Source: Aeromicrobium sp. A1-2 | GTDB lineage: Bacteria; Actinomycetota; Actinomycetes; Propionibacteriales; Nocardioidaceae | DNA length: 64,000 bases | Assembly: GCF_003443875.1 (NCBI RefSeq) | Contig: NZ_CP027482.1 | Span: 1,674,001-1,738,000 of the forward strand | Direction: 5' to 3' | In this document: positions 8,080 through 16,955 of the stretch, in pieces | Layout of the letters: each line of letters opens with the position of its first letter | Numbering within the stretch: the stretch's first letter is position 1 | Notes under the pieces: generated by a model | Told to the model about the DNA's origin: nothing | Databases searched by the model: none | Seen by the model: only the letters and a program-made list of their open reading frames with translations | Position numbers and translations under genes: made by a program

Positions 8080-8937
8080 CTAGGCGGCGGGCTGGTCCTC
8101 GGCCCACCGCAGGAACGCCACAGCGTGCCGCATGTCGGTGAATCCTGCGCCCAGCAGCTCGACAAGCAGGTCGTTGCTCCACACCGCCAACCGGCCGATC
8201 GTCCACGACGTGGGGTCCACCTTGGGCAGCTCGAGCCCGTAGACCGCGGCGAGGGTGGCCCGCTTGGTGTCATATGTCACGAGCGGCAGGAACCGCTCGG
8301 GCTGCACCACGGCGAGCACCTTGGTGAGCGCTGGCTCCCCCACACCGGGCATCGTGTTCGACCGGTGTCCCTCGACCAGATCGGTCAGCCGGTCCTCGAC
8401 GGCGCCGGTACCGCGAATGAGGTGCGCGATCATCGCCCGGATCCGCCTCGCGCTCTCGAACTCCCCCAGCAGCAGCCAGGCCTTGTCGAGCTCGGTCGTG
8501 TCACCGAGCGCAGCCCCCGTCGGATCGGTCACGAACAGCTTGAGGTCGGAGATCACGGCCTTGTCGATGCCGGCCTCGGAGAACACCCAGGCAAACTTCG
8601 CCCAGTAGGACGCGACCTGCGCGTCGTCCGCCGGCGGCACCGTCGCGAGGAACTGCTGGGTCAGGTCGAAGGCCCGTCGCTCGGCCTCGGGCGTCACGTC
8701 CGCTGCAGTTGGGAATCGCTTCTGCACCACCACAGCCGGCACGACCGTCGGCTTCGACGGCTTGGCCGCGCTGCTCGCCCGCTTGCGCGGGGCGGGCTTC
8801 TTCTCCACGACCGGCGCTCCGTAGACGAAGGTGAAGTTGCAGTCGTCGCAGCGAGCCTCCTTCCGGCCGTCGGGCAGGGTGCTCACGAGGAACACATCGT
8901 CTTCGCGGACGCACAACGGACAGACGATCAAAGCCAT
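8080..8937 (-). CDS. zinc-ribbon protein of unknown function
   Basis: 285 residues. Cys6-x2-Cys9 and Cys30-x2-Cys33 form a treble-clef or ribbon-type zinc site at the N-terminus. A basic linker (PAPRKRASSAAKPSKP) follows, then a helical region of about 210 residues with SYWAKFAWVFSEAGID and SARRIRAMIAHLIRG, and a segment with NTMPGVGEPALTKVLAVVQPERFLPL that reads like proteins recognising a modified end or DNA (similar wording occurs in restriction-associated domains). No catalytic motif is clear. It stands alone. Function unknown. Confidence 0.7.
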   Translation of the reverse strand: MALIVCPLCVREDDVFLVSTLPDGRKEARCDDCNFTFVYGAPVVEKKPAPRKRASSAAKPSKPTVVPAVVVQKRFPTAADVTPEAERRAFDLTQQFLATVPPADDAQVASYWAKFAWVFSEAGIDKAVISDLKLFVTDPTGAALGDTTELDKAWLLLGEFESARRIRAMIAHLIRGTGAVEDRLTDLVEGHRSNTMPGVGEPALTKVLAVVQPERFLPLVTYDTKRATLAAVYGLELPKVDPTSWTIGRLAVWSNDLLVELLGAGFTDMRHAVAFLRWAEDQPAA

Positions 8938-8974
8938 GGGTCAAACGTATGCCCCGACCATGCACGGCCGCCCC

Positions 8975-9000
8975 TCCACCACGAGGTGAAGGGGCGGCCG
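8975..9000 (-). terminator. hairpin terminator after the GlsB-like gene
   Basis: The two inner arms CCGCCCCT and AGGGGCGG lie in a longer 11-bp paired stem with CACC/GGTG near a four-base loop (ACGA). It lies 13 bases past the stop of the GlsB-like gene and just upstream of the zinc-ribbon gene start, insulating the two. Confidence 0.75.
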
Positions 9001-9013
9001 GACGTGCTAGAGG

Positions 9014-9274
9014 TCAGGAGACCTTCTTGCGACCCGTCATCGCGTTGTACGCGATCAGGGCGACGATCGCGCCGATGATCGACCCGATGATGCCGGCCGC
9101 GCCGAGCTCCATGGGTCCGTCCGAGAACAGCGAGCCGAGCAGTCCGCCGACGAACGAGCCGACCATGCCGAGCACGATCGTGCCGATGATGCCGAAGTCG
9201 TCCTTGCCCGGCACGACGGCGCGAGCGATGAAGCCGGCAACCAGGCCGACGATGATGAATCCGATGATGCCCAT
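9014..9274 (-). CDS. GlsB/YeaQ/YmgE family small membrane protein
   Basis: 86 residues from MGIIGFIIVGLVAG, with GGGAGGAA just upstream of the ATG. Three glycine-rich hydrophobic helices follow the family pattern: a first helix ending FIARAVVPGKDDFG, a second with GTIVLGMVGSFVGG, a third with AGIIGSIIGAIVALIAY. These transglycosylase-associated or stress-response membrane proteins are widespread and of unknown mechanism. It is transcribed divergently from dps. Confidence 0.9.
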   Translation of the reverse strand: MGIIGFIIVGLVAGFIARAVVPGKDDFGIIGTIVLGMVGSFVGGLLGSLFSDGPMELGAAGIIGSIIGAIVALIAYNAMTGRKKVS

Positions 9275-9416
9275 GGGGTTCCTCCCTTGGAGACGTCGCC
9301 ATCGCGGATGCGCCTGTGGGCGCGCGACAGCAGCCAATCACGCTATCGGGTCCGGCCCGGTTCGGCATCTCCAAGGATGGACGTGTGAACGGGACCCAGG
9401 TGGGTACCGAGGGGTC

Positions 9417-9989
9417 ATGGCTACTTCAACTCCGCAATTCACGATTCCCGGACTGACGAACGCCGAGGGCGAGAAGCTCGCCGGCATCCTGCAGGCCCGG
9501 TTGAACGCTCTCAACGACCTTCACCTCACGCTCAAGCACGTGCACTGGAACGTCGTCGGACCCCACTTCATCGCCGTCCACGAGATGATCGACCCTCACG
9601 TCGACGAGGTCATCGCGATGGTCGACGAGACCGCTGAGCGCATCGCGACGCTCGGCGTCTCCCCGCTCGGCACTCCGGGCGCGATCGTCGACGGCCGTAC
9701 GTGGGACGACTACTCGCTCGGTCGCGCCACGACCAACGAGCACCTCGGTGCTCTCGACGCGGTCTACATCAACCTGCTCGAGGACCACCGCAAGGCGCAG
9801 GCCGCCATCGCGGACCTCGACCCCGTCACCGAGGACATGATCATCGGCCAGTTGCGCCAGCTCGAGCTGTTCCACTGGTTCGTCCGTGCACACCTGGAGA
9901 GCACGGGCGGGCAGTTGTCCACCGATGGCGCCACCTCCGAGCAGGCTGCTGCCAAGGACGCGCACGACGCGGCCGACCTCACCGACTGA
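9417..9989 (+). CDS. dps: Dps-family ferritin-like DNA-protecting protein
   Basis: 190 residues. The ferroxidase-centre pattern of Dps is plain: LKHVHWNVVGPHFIAVHEMID (residues ~39-59) and later VDETAERIATLG (~69-80), with another metal-site LFHWFVRAHLE helix near the C-terminus. The protein would form a dodecamer that stores iron and protects DNA from peroxide. The extra C-terminal segment is Ala/Asp-rich. GGGTAC lies 10 bases upstream of the ATG, but no complete promoter could be assigned; a stress sigma factor is plausible. Confidence 0.93.
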   Translation: MATSTPQFTIPGLTNAEGEKLAGILQARLNALNDLHLTLKHVHWNVVGPHFIAVHEMIDPHVDEVIAMVDETAERIATLGVSPLGTPGAIVDGRTWDDYSLGRATTNEHLGALDAVYINLLEDHRKAQAAIADLDPVTEDMIIGQLRQLELFHWFVRAHLESTGGQLSTDGATSEQAAAKDAHDAADLTD

Positions 9990-10005
9990 CTCTCTCCCTC
10001 AGCCC

Positions 10006-10038
10006 GGAGCCCCGACCCACGCGCTGAGTCGGGGCTCC
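10006..10038 (+). terminator. hairpin terminator after dps
   Basis: A perfect 11-bp stem (GGAGCCCCGAC with GTCGGGGCTCC) and an 11-base loop, beginning 17 bases after the dps stop. Confidence 0.8.
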
Positions 10039-10101
10039 GTCATGTCCGGTGCGCGGCGCCGATCTGCTGCACCCATACCGATGCACCGCAGCACGCACCG
10101 G

Positions 10102-10128
10102 TGTCGATAAAGCGCAGCGCCGTTCGTC
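10102..10128 (+). promoter_or_regulatory. candidate ECF42-type promoter
   Basis: TGTCGA at 10102-10107 and CGTC at 10125-10128, separated by 17 bases, about 50 bases upstream of the DGPF gene. This pair matches the TGTCGA / CG(A/T)C elements reported for ECF42 sigma factors (established knowledge recalled, not searched), and the ECF42-like gene is two genes downstream. It suggests autoregulation. Confidence 0.55.
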
Positions 10129-10180
10129 TAGGTGGTGAGAGGCTGGCATCAGGCCGGCCGCGCAGCCAGGAGGCACCACC

Positions 10181-10534
10181 ATGACGAACTACCTGCTGAA
10201 TGTCATCGAGCCCGTGATGGGGCCGGGCGAGACACCCCCTCCGGAGTTCCTCGAGCCGATCATGCGTGAGGTCAACGCGGTGGCCGAGCAGATCCAGGCC
10301 GCAGGCGAATGGATCTTCGCCGGCGGCCTGTTCGGTCCCGAGGCCACGACCGTCGTCCGGCACCTCGACGGCGAGGCACTCATGACCGACGGGCCGTACG
10401 TCGAGGGCAAGGAGCACATCGGCGGGTTCACGGTCGTGGACTCGCCCGATCTGGATGCCGCACTGGCGTGGGCCGAGCTCTACTCAAAGGCGACCGGCGG
10501 CCTGCCGATCGAAGTGCGGCCGTTCAGGCGTTGA
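10181..10534 (+). CDS. YciI/DGPF-domain protein
   Basis: 117 residues beginning [11 protein letters not shown]. It has the YCII-like ferredoxin fold with the diagnostic [15 protein letters not shown] motif (residues ~68-82). GGAGG lies nine bases upstream. The next gene, an ECF sigma factor, starts four bases after the stop. DGPF proteins are the usual targets or partners of ECF42 sigma factors. Molecular function unknown. Confidence 0.9.
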   Translation: MTNYLLNVIEPVMGPGETPPPEFLEPIMREVNAVAEQIQAAGEWIFAGGLFGPEATTVVRHLDGEALMTDGPYVEGKEHIGGFTVVDSPDLDAALAWAELYSKATGGLPIEVRPFRR

Positions 10535-10538
10535 CTGC

Positions 10539-11753
10539 ATGAGTCCGGAGACCGACATCGCGCACGTGTTCCGCCTGGAGCACGATCGCGCGGTGGCGGT
10601 CCTGGCGCGGGCCTTCGGCGATCTGGACATCGCCGAGGACGCAGTCCAGGAGGCATTCACCGTGGCCGTGGAACGTTGGCCCCGCGAGGGCACGCCGCCC
10701 AGTCCTGCGGGCTGGATCATCACGACGGCCCGCAACCGGGCGATCGACCGCCTCCGCCGCGAGTCCGCCCGCGACGACAAGCACGCCCAGGCCGCCCTGC
10801 TCTTGGAGCGGGACCCACCACCGCAGGAGAGCCCGGTGTCCGACGACCGGCTGCGGCTGATCTTCACCTGCTGTCACCCCGCGCTCGCCCCGACCGCCAG
10901 GGTCGCTCTGACGCTACGGCTGCTGGGTGGACTGACGACCTCCGAGATCGCGCGGGCCTTCCTCGTGCCGGAGTCGACCATGGCGCAGCGCCTCGTCCGC
11001 GCGAAGGCCAAGATCCGGGCCGCCGGAATCCCCTACCGGATACCGCACGACGCCGACCTGCCCGACCGGCTGCGCGGGGTGCTCTCGGTCCTCTACTTGG
11101 TGTTCAACGAGGGGTACACCGCCACCGCGGGAGACGAGCTGGTGCGGGAGGACCTGTGCGCGGAGGCGATCCGACTCACCCGGCTCGTGGTCGAGCTAAT
11201 GCCGAACGAGTCCGAGGCCGCCGGCCTGCTTGCCCTGATGCTGCTCAACCACTCCCGCAGTTCTGCGCGCACCGCCAGGGGCGCGCTGGTGTTGCTGGCC
11301 GACCAGGACCGGTCACGGTGGAACCGCGAGCTGATCGACGAGGGCCAGGAACTCGTACGCCGATGCATCCGACGCGGGGAGCCCGGGCCCTACCAGCTGC
11401 AGGCCGCCATCGCCGCGGTGCACAGCGAGGCGCCGACCACCGTCGGGACCGACTGGGCGCAGATCGTCCGGCTCTACGATCACCTGCTGCAGATCGCGCC
11501 GAGCCCGGTCGCTGCCCTCAACCGCGCGGTGGCGGTCGCCGAGCTCGACGGGCCGGCGGCGGGGCTGCTCCTGATCGACGATCTGGCGCTGCAGAACTTC
11601 GGCCTGTTCCACGCGATCCGCGCCGACATGTTGCGCCGCGCGGGTCGCACCACCGAGGCCGCCGCGGCGTACGAGCACGCGCTGGAGCTGACCGACAACG
11701 TTGCCGAACGGACCTTCATGCACGGCCGGTTGGCCGGGCTCGGTCCCCGCTGA
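10539..11753 (+). CDS. ECF42-type RNA polymerase sigma factor with C-terminal TPR-like extension
   Basis: 404 residues from the ATG at 10539. Sigma-2 region near 8-76 includes [20 protein letters not shown] and [12 protein letters not shown]. Sigma-4 lies near 105-170 with [20 protein letters not shown] and [15 protein letters not shown]. The remaining 230 residues are a long helical extension ([20 protein letters not shown], later [21 protein letters not shown], and [16 protein letters not shown]), the extra domain of ECF42 sigma factors which lack an anti-sigma factor and are regulated by this extension. It is 4 bases downstream of the DGPF gene, forming its usual cassette. Confidence 0.92.
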   Translation: MSPETDIAHVFRLEHDRAVAVLARAFGDLDIAEDAVQEAFTVAVERWPREGTPPSPAGWIITTARNRAIDRLRRESARDDKHAQAALLLERDPPPQESPVSDDRLRLIFTCCHPALAPTARVALTLRLLGGLTTSEIARAFLVPESTMAQRLVRAKAKIRAAGIPYRIPHDADLPDRLRGVLSVLYLVFNEGYTATAGDELVREDLCAEAIRLTRLVVELMPNESEAAGLLALMLLNHSRSSARTARGALVLLADQDRSRWNRELIDEGQELVRRCIRRGEPGPYQLQAAIAAVHSEAPTTVGTDWAQIVRLYDHLLQIAPSPVAALNRAVAVAELDGPAAGLLLIDDLALQNFGLFHAIRADMLRRAGRTTEAAAAYEHALELTDNVAERTFMHGRLAGLGPR

Positions 11754-11814
11754 GCCTGACGTTTCTGTTGCAACACGCCGGTCTGCCCCCGCAGAAACGT
11801 CAGGCTCAGCGGGG
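11745..11814. repeat. long perfect inverted repeat overlapping the ECF stop codon
   Basis: Two 23-base arms, 11745-11767 and 11792-11814, are exact reverse complements and enclose a 24-base spacer. The left arm contains the sigma-factor stop codon. It could act as a terminator, but the wide spacer, absence of a T-run and coding overlap are unusual for one. Key part of the arm: GAGCCTGACGTTTCTG. Confidence 0.8.
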
Positions 11815-11872
11815 AGGTGGGGTGTGGCTACGCCGCTGGATCGGCGAGACGCCGCTTCCGGCCCATCGGTCG

Positions 11873-12424
11873 TCAGCCAGGCGGACGGGACGAGGCCGAC
11901 GAGCGCGGGCAGAATGCCTCCCGCGCGGACCCCGTGTGGATCTCTTCCGGCAGCACGACCGTGACGTCCTTGTCGACGACTCCGAGCCGCGATGTACGCA
12001 GCCGGACCTCGGAGGCGAAGCTGCCGGCGCGGGCGGAGAGTCGCTCGCACGCTGACATCAGCACCGACAGACGCACGACCGCGCTGTCGCCGGCGCCGAT
12101 CGTGAAGTGCGAGTCATCTCGCTCGTCGACCAATCGCTTGTACGTGAACAGCGTCGCCTTGGTCGACATCGGCGCCAGCCCGTCGATCGTCATCGGCAGC
12201 GCCCCGTCGTTGGCGAGGGTGAACGTGTAGACGAGCGTCCCCCGATCGACGTAGCGGACCTGGCGTACGGTCCGGTCACCGATGTTGAACACCGCCGACG
12301 CCGAGGTGCCCTCGACGCCGGTCGGCCCTTCGGCGGTCAGCGGCGAGGTCAACGCGGCGTACGTGGGCACCGCTCCCAGCAGCAGCACCATGGCGATGAG
12401 CCCTGCGACGAGGATCCTGCGCAC
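11873..12424 (-). CDS. membrane-anchored or secreted protein of unknown function
   Basis: 183 residues from the GTG at 12424, three bases after the stop of the beta-helix gene, so cotranscribed with it. A signal peptide or anchor (RRILVAGLIAMVLLLG...TYA) is followed by a beta-rich domain with TLVYTFTLANDGALPMTIDG, which resembles a small immunoglobulin-like extracellular domain. One Cys pair (SACERLSA and AFCPRS) could be a disulfide. No enzyme motif. Its role may be to accompany the secreted beta-helix protein. Confidence 0.6.
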   Translation of the reverse strand: MRRILVAGLIAMVLLLGAVPTYAALTSPLTAEGPTGVEGTSASAVFNIGDRTVRQVRYVDRGTLVYTFTLANDGALPMTIDGLAPMSTKATLFTYKRLVDERDDSHFTIGAGDSAVVRLSVLMSACERLSARAGSFASEVRLRTSRLGVVDKDVTVVLPEEIHTGSAREAFCPRSSASSRPPG

Positions 12425-12427
12425 GGG

Positions 12428-14179
12428 TCAGCCCTTCGGCGGTCCGAACAGGCCACCGAGCAGGCCTTCCACCCGCGTGTTGGTGGGTTTGGTCGGGCTG
12501 TCGAACCAGTTGCACAGGGGCGGGTGGCGCCAGATCGGGTCGGCCCGGTCGTACTGGCTGCAAGTCAAGAAGCCGGCATCCTTGACCACCAGGCCCGGGA
12601 GCAGGCCTGATCCGCCGCCGGCGCACGCGCCGGGATCGATCAGGAAGTTGTTGGTGGGCTTGCCGCGGGAGGACGTGTTGTTCTCCCAGCAGTTGCCGAT
12701 GCCCTGGTCGTCCCACCAGTGGTCCATGCCGTTGTGCGCGACCGTGCCGTCCGGCTTGATGCCCATGACGTTCTTGAACACCTGGTTGCCGTGCGACGTG
12801 TCGAACAGCTTGCCGGGGTCGAACTCGTCACGCAACGGGGCGGGCACCCAGAACTGCATCGTCCCGAACCGCCAGTTGTCGTAGATGTGGTTGTTGTCGG
12901 TCAGGTTGTAGTTGCCGCCAGCGATCAGCGTGCCGGTCCCGACCGGCGTCGGGACCACAGGACAGACCGTCCCGTTGATGTAGCCGCGATCCTTCATCGG
13001 CTTGGCGCAGATGCCGGTGTCGACGAACCTGGTGTAGAAGTTCTCGTTGTTCCTGAACACCTCGTTGTTCGACCAGCGCGCGTGGTCCTGTGGCAGACCC
13101 GGGTGGCCCGGGAAGAGCGAGTCCGTCGCGATGCCGGTGGCGTTGTCGTAGAACTGGTTGTGGTGGGCGTAGACCGAGTTGCCGGCGGTGCCGGAGTAGC
13201 CCAGCGTGTTGTGGTGGCTCTTGCTGTTGCGGATCTCGACGGCATACCGCTTGACCGCGGTCGTCTTGCTGTCGGCGTTGAGGTCCGAGGCCGAGCCGGG
13301 GTAGATGCCGGAGTCGCCGTTGAAGTAGGCGTCGACGTCCTGGATCAGTCCGTGATCGCTCGCGAAGGCGAGGATGCCGTACTCGTCGTTGCCGCGGGCC
13401 ACGATCTTGTCGACCACGAAGCCATCGGTCTCCAGCACGTACACCGAGTTGAACTCAGCCTGCTGGATCGTGAAGTTGCGCAGGTAGATGCCGCTGACCC
13501 GGTCGGCGCGGATGCCGTTGAGCTTGCTGAACTTGTTGTCGATCACGACGTCCTTGGGCGTGCGGCCGGTGCCGACGATCTGGGTGCCGCACATCGCGTT
13601 GTTGCAATGGATCGAGTCGTCCTGGGGCGTGGAGTCGCCGAGCAGCGCGATCAGGTTGAGGTTGTGCGGGCAGCGGTACTGGTCGGGGTAGGACAGCGCG
13701 ATGGGGCCGTCGCCGTACTCCGGCGGCTGCTCGCCGGTCAGGCTGCCGATGTACTGACCGACACCCAACGGGTCCTTGGATGCGGTCTTGATCGTGGCGC
13801 AGTAGCCCGTGGGCTTGCTGTTGGCGTACTTCGTCTCGTAGTACGTGCCGGGGAGGACGTAGATCGAGGTGTTGGACTTCTTGATCGCGTTGACTGCGTC
13901 CTGGATCGAGGAGTACCCGCAGGTCTTCAACAGCTTCTGGTTGCGGGTCTTGAGCGAGCCCTGGGGCATCGCGGCGATGAGCTTCTTGCTCGACGGTGTG
14001 CACACCACCTTGTTGCGGGCGTTGGTCAGACCCAGGTAGGCCGGCACCTTGCCCTTGCCGTCGGGGAACCCCGCGGCCCGTTCCTCGTGGGCCGAGGCCG
14101 GAGCGGCGAGCAGCGCACCACCGATGACCGTAGACAGCACCAGCGCGAGTGAGGCAAGGAATGTGTGGACCGTACGCAT
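12428..14179 (-). CDS. secreted right-handed parallel beta-helix protein
   Basis: 583 residues with a clear Sec signal (MRTVHTFLASLALVLSTVIGG...APASAHE), start supported by GGAGG six bases upstream. The body is rich in beta-helix rungs: GIYLRNFTIQQAEFNSVYVLE, VVDKIVARGNDEYGI, GNSVYAHHNQFYDNATGIA and NYNLTDNNHIYDN (typical N..N..Y/F turns of NosD/pectate-lyase-like repeats). Several Cys suggest extracellular disulfides (CGYSS, CNNAMCG, GICAK). Binding or cleavage of surface polysaccharide is possible but no catalytic triad is visible. Followed immediately by another secreted protein gene. Confidence 0.8.
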   Translation of the reverse strand: MRTVHTFLASLALVLSTVIGGALLAAPASAHEERAAGFPDGKGKVPAYLGLTNARNKVVCTPSSKKLIAAMPQGSLKTRNQKLLKTCGYSSIQDAVNAIKKSNTSIYVLPGTYYETKYANSKPTGYCATIKTASKDPLGVGQYIGSLTGEQPPEYGDGPIALSYPDQYRCPHNLNLIALLGDSTPQDDSIHCNNAMCGTQIVGTGRTPKDVVIDNKFSKLNGIRADRVSGIYLRNFTIQQAEFNSVYVLETDGFVVDKIVARGNDEYGILAFASDHGLIQDVDAYFNGDSGIYPGSASDLNADSKTTAVKRYAVEIRNSKSHHNTLGYSGTAGNSVYAHHNQFYDNATGIATDSLFPGHPGLPQDHARWSNNEVFRNNENFYTRFVDTGICAKPMKDRGYINGTVCPVVPTPVGTGTLIAGGNYNLTDNNHIYDNWRFGTMQFWVPAPLRDEFDPGKLFDTSHGNQVFKNVMGIKPDGTVAHNGMDHWWDDQGIGNCWENNTSSRGKPTNNFLIDPGACAGGGSGLLPGLVVKDAGFLTCSQYDRADPIWRHPPLCNWFDSPTKPTNTRVEGLLGGLFGPPKG

Positions 14180-14291
14180 GTGGACCTCCGGAGACGTTGC
14201 ACAGTGAAACGACCCGGTGTGACTCAGGTTACGCTCAGGTAACCAACAGCGTCGGCAATAATTCCCTGCCGCCCCGGCAGCAGCCGACGGC

Positions 14292-14519
14292 TCAGCGTCC
14301 GCGGGGGCGTGGCTTCGGGCCCGTGCGGCGCTCCCCCGGCGCCTTGTAGGTGCCGCCGGCGACCCGGGCCATCAGCAGCTGGGCGTCGCCCTTCTCGGCC
14401 TCGCGGACGAACTGGTGCGCCTGCGGGCCGCTCAGCACCGCGGCCTCGGTGCCGTGGTGCGAGATCACGACCTCCTTGCCACGGACGGTCCACTCGTAGC
14501 CGCTGGGCCGGCCCTTCAT
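14292..14519 (-). CDS. small basic protein of unknown function
   Basis: 75 residues beginning MKGRPSGYEWTVRGKEVVIS, start overlapping the stop of the amidotransferase gene (ATGA). It has a short beta hairpin (WTVRGKEVVISHHG) and a basic tail (GERRTGPKPRPRGR) suited to nucleic-acid contact. No family recognised. The overlap implies translational coupling. Confidence 0.6.
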   Translation of the reverse strand: MKGRPSGYEWTVRGKEVVISHHGTEAAVLSGPQAHQFVREAEKGDAQLLMARVAGGTYKAPGERRTGPKPRPRGR

Positions 14520-15193
14520 GCGACACCCAGGTAGGTCAGCGCATGGTCGGTCAGGGTGTGCGCGAGGTTGCGGCTCGCCGCGGCGTGAGCATGGGCCTGG
14601 CGGATCAGGTCCTTGGTGTCGACGCCCGGAGCGCCGTAGTAGCCCTCGTGGACCCACCGCTCGTACGTCGCGGCGGTGACCTCGGGGTGGAACTGCCACG
14701 CGATGGACCGGGCACCGAGCGAGTCGTCGATGAAGCACTGCGGACCGCGCCACGACGTGCCGATCACCTGTGCGGTGGGCGGGGGTGCGAACACGTCGCT
14801 GTGCATCTGCGCCCACGGACCCTCGGGGCACAGCACGGTGTCGACGGTGTCGACCCGCTGCCAACCCAGCTCGGGCACGTCCGCTCGCCAGGAGGTGCCC
14901 CCAAGCGCCCGAGCCATCAGCTGGGCGCCGTAGCAGATGCCCATCACGGGGGTGCCGACCTGCAGCGCGGTGCGGACGAAGGTCGACTCGGCCTCGACGA
15001 CGGACTTCCACTTCGGCTCGTGCGCCGACCTGTCGGATCCGAGCAGGAAGACCAGGTCGGTCTGGCCGATGCTCGCGTACGACGGGAGGTCGTCACGGTC
15101 GAGCGCGACGAGCTCGGCGCCGCGCTGCAGCAGCCGCTCGTGGAAGTGCCCACCGTCCTTGTCAGCCTGGTCGGCAATCACATGAATCCGCAT
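14516..15193 (-). CDS. class I glutamine amidotransferase (GATase1) domain protein
   Basis: 225 residues from MRIHVIADQ at 15193. The nucleophile Cys87 lies in MGICYGAQLMARALGG and the His-Glu pair in WQFHPEV (His169, Glu171), the complete GATase1 triad. There is no fused synthetase domain, so it resembles stand-alone GMP-synthase-like amidotransferases, which transfer ammonia from glutamine to an unknown acceptor. The small unknown protein overlaps its 3' end. Confidence 0.85.
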   Translation of the reverse strand: MRIHVIADQADKDGGHFHERLLQRGAELVALDRDDLPSYASIGQTDLVFLLGSDRSAHEPKWKSVVEAESTFVRTALQVGTPVMGICYGAQLMARALGGTSWRADVPELGWQRVDTVDTVLCPEGPWAQMHSDVFAPPPTAQVIGTSWRGPQCFIDDSLGARSIAWQFHPEVTAATYERWVHEGYYGAPGVDTKDLIRQAHAHAAASRNLAHTLTDHALTYLGVA

Positions 15194-15275
15194 GTGCCCA
15201 TTGTGCCGGGTCACCGGAGCCAATCGTTCATCCGGCGTTTCATAACCTCGGGGCATCGCGCGACGTTGGACGGTC

Positions 15276-16937
15276 GTGACCCAGACCTCCCGTCGTACCT
15301 TCATCGCCTCCGGCACCGCTGTCGCTGCCGGAGCCGTCGCCGCCGGCCTCCCGCTGCTGCCCGCCGAGGCCGCCACGAGCACGTACTTCCGGCACGGCGT
15401 CGCCTCGGGCGATCCGCTCCCCGGCAGCGTCATCCTCTGGACCCGAGTCACGCCCACCAGTAGCGCGGCACCCGGCTCCGGCAAGGGTGCCAAGGCCGCC
15501 GTGGTGTGGCAGGTCGCGACGGACGCGACGTTCCGCCGGATCGTGCGACACGGGACGTTCACGACCTCCGCCGCCCGCGACCACACCGTCAAGATCGACG
15601 TCACGGGCCTCACGGCTGCAACGACGTACTTCTACCGGTTCTCGTACAAAGGCAGATTCTCCCCCGTCGGGCGCACTCGCACGGCGCCCGCGGTCGGCGC
15701 CGACGTCCAGCGCATGCGGCTCGGCATCGTGTCCTGCGCCAACCTGCAGGCCGGCTGGTTCAGCAGCTATCGGCACCTCGCCGCCCGAGACGACCTCGAC
15801 GCGATCCTCCACCTCGGCGACTACCTGTACGAGTACGGGCCCGGCGAGTTCGGCTACGGCAACAAGAACGTCGACATCCGGCCGCACGTCCCTGCCCACG
15901 AGACCGTGACGCTGCGCGACTATCGGCAGCGCCACGCCCAGTACAAGCAGGACAAGGATCTCGCAGCGCTGCACGCACGGCATCCCTTCATCAACACGTG
16001 GGACGACCACGAGACCGCGAACGACACGTGGACCGAGGGTGCCGAGAACCACGACGAGACCGAGGGAGACTTCCCCGTGCGCCGGGCGGCCTCGCTCAAG
16101 GCCTACGACGAGTGGATGCCGATCCGTCTCGGTGGCACCGCTGATCTCGGCGACGCCACGACGATCTTCCGCAAGTTCCGCTTCGGCCGACTCATCGAGC
16201 TGTCCCTGCTGGACCTACGCAGCTATCGCAATGCCCCCGGTGAGGAGTTCAGCCTCGAGATCGGGGTGACCGGCGACCCCCGGCGGGTCATCGCCGGTGA
16301 TGCCCAGCTCGGCTGGCTCAAGAACAACCTCTCGACCTCCCCCGCGACCTGGAATCTGGTCGGGAACCCCGTCATGATCACACCGGTGCTCGTGCCGCCG
16401 TTGCCAAACCTGGTCAGCGACGCGATCGGCGGCTTCGCCGGGATCCTGCCAACCGAGGGCGTGCCCTACAACACCGACCAATGGGACGGCTACGCCGTCG
16501 AGCGCAAGAAGCTGACCGACCACATCAGGGACAACCGGATCAAGAATGTCGTCTTCCTCACCGGCGACATTCACTCCGGCTGGGCCTGCGACATCCCCGT
16601 CGACAAGGGGCTGTATCCACTGGGTGGCTCGATCGCGACCGAGCTGGTCACGTCGTCGGTCACCAGCAACAACCTCGATGACATCGTCGGCGCGCCATCC
16701 AGGTCGGCCTCGATCGTCGTGGAGACTGCATTCCAGGTGCTCAACCGGTACATCAAGTACGTCAACCTCGACGACCACGGGTATTCGGTGCTCGACGTGA
16801 CACCTGCTCGGGTGCAGATCGACTACTTCGTGATCAGTGACCGGGCGGACCCGCGTGCCACGTCGGCGCGGACCCGGTCGTACGTCGTCGCGTCCGGCAC
16901 CCAGCGGGTCGAGCCGAGCGCCACCGGCATCGTCTGA
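15276..16937 (+). CDS. phoD: secreted alkaline phosphatase D (PhoD-like)
   Basis: 553 residues starting at GTG 15276. A twin-arginine signal (SRRTFIASG) sends it to the cell exterior. N-terminal Fn3-like domain (WTRVTP..., TTYFYRFSYKGRFSPVGRTRTAP) precedes the metallophosphatase: IVSCANLQAGWFSSY, ILHLGDYLYEYG, HPFINTWDDHETAN, and FLTGDIHSGWACDI carry the metal-binding residues. PhoD enzymes hydrolyse phosphomono- and diesters, including teichoic acids, to supply phosphate. It is separate from the convergent PBP remnant. A PHO-box could not be found by eye. Confidence 0.95.
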   Translation: MTQTSRRTFIASGTAVAAGAVAAGLPLLPAEAATSTYFRHGVASGDPLPGSVILWTRVTPTSSAAPGSGKGAKAAVVWQVATDATFRRIVRHGTFTTSAARDHTVKIDVTGLTAATTYFYRFSYKGRFSPVGRTRTAPAVGADVQRMRLGIVSCANLQAGWFSSYRHLAARDDLDAILHLGDYLYEYGPGEFGYGNKNVDIRPHVPAHETVTLRDYRQRHAQYKQDKDLAALHARHPFINTWDDHETANDTWTEGAENHDETEGDFPVRRAASLKAYDEWMPIRLGGTADLGDATTIFRKFRFGRLIELSLLDLRSYRNAPGEEFSLEIGVTGDPRRVIAGDAQLGWLKNNLSTSPATWNLVGNPVMITPVLVPPLPNLVSDAIGGFAGILPTEGVPYNTDQWDGYAVERKKLTDHIRDNRIKNVVFLTGDIHSGWACDIPVDKGLYPLGGSIATELVTSSVTSNNLDDIVGAPSRSASIVVETAFQVLNRYIKYVNLDDHGYSVLDVTPARVQIDYFVISDRADPRATSARTRSYVVASGTQRVEPSATGIV

Positions 16938-16955
16938 GGTGTCGGGACACCCCCG

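Noticed and set aside
11768-11791. classical terminator inside the ECF palindrome
   Set aside because: The 24-base spacer has no stem and no T-run follows, so a simple intrinsic terminator is not the best description.
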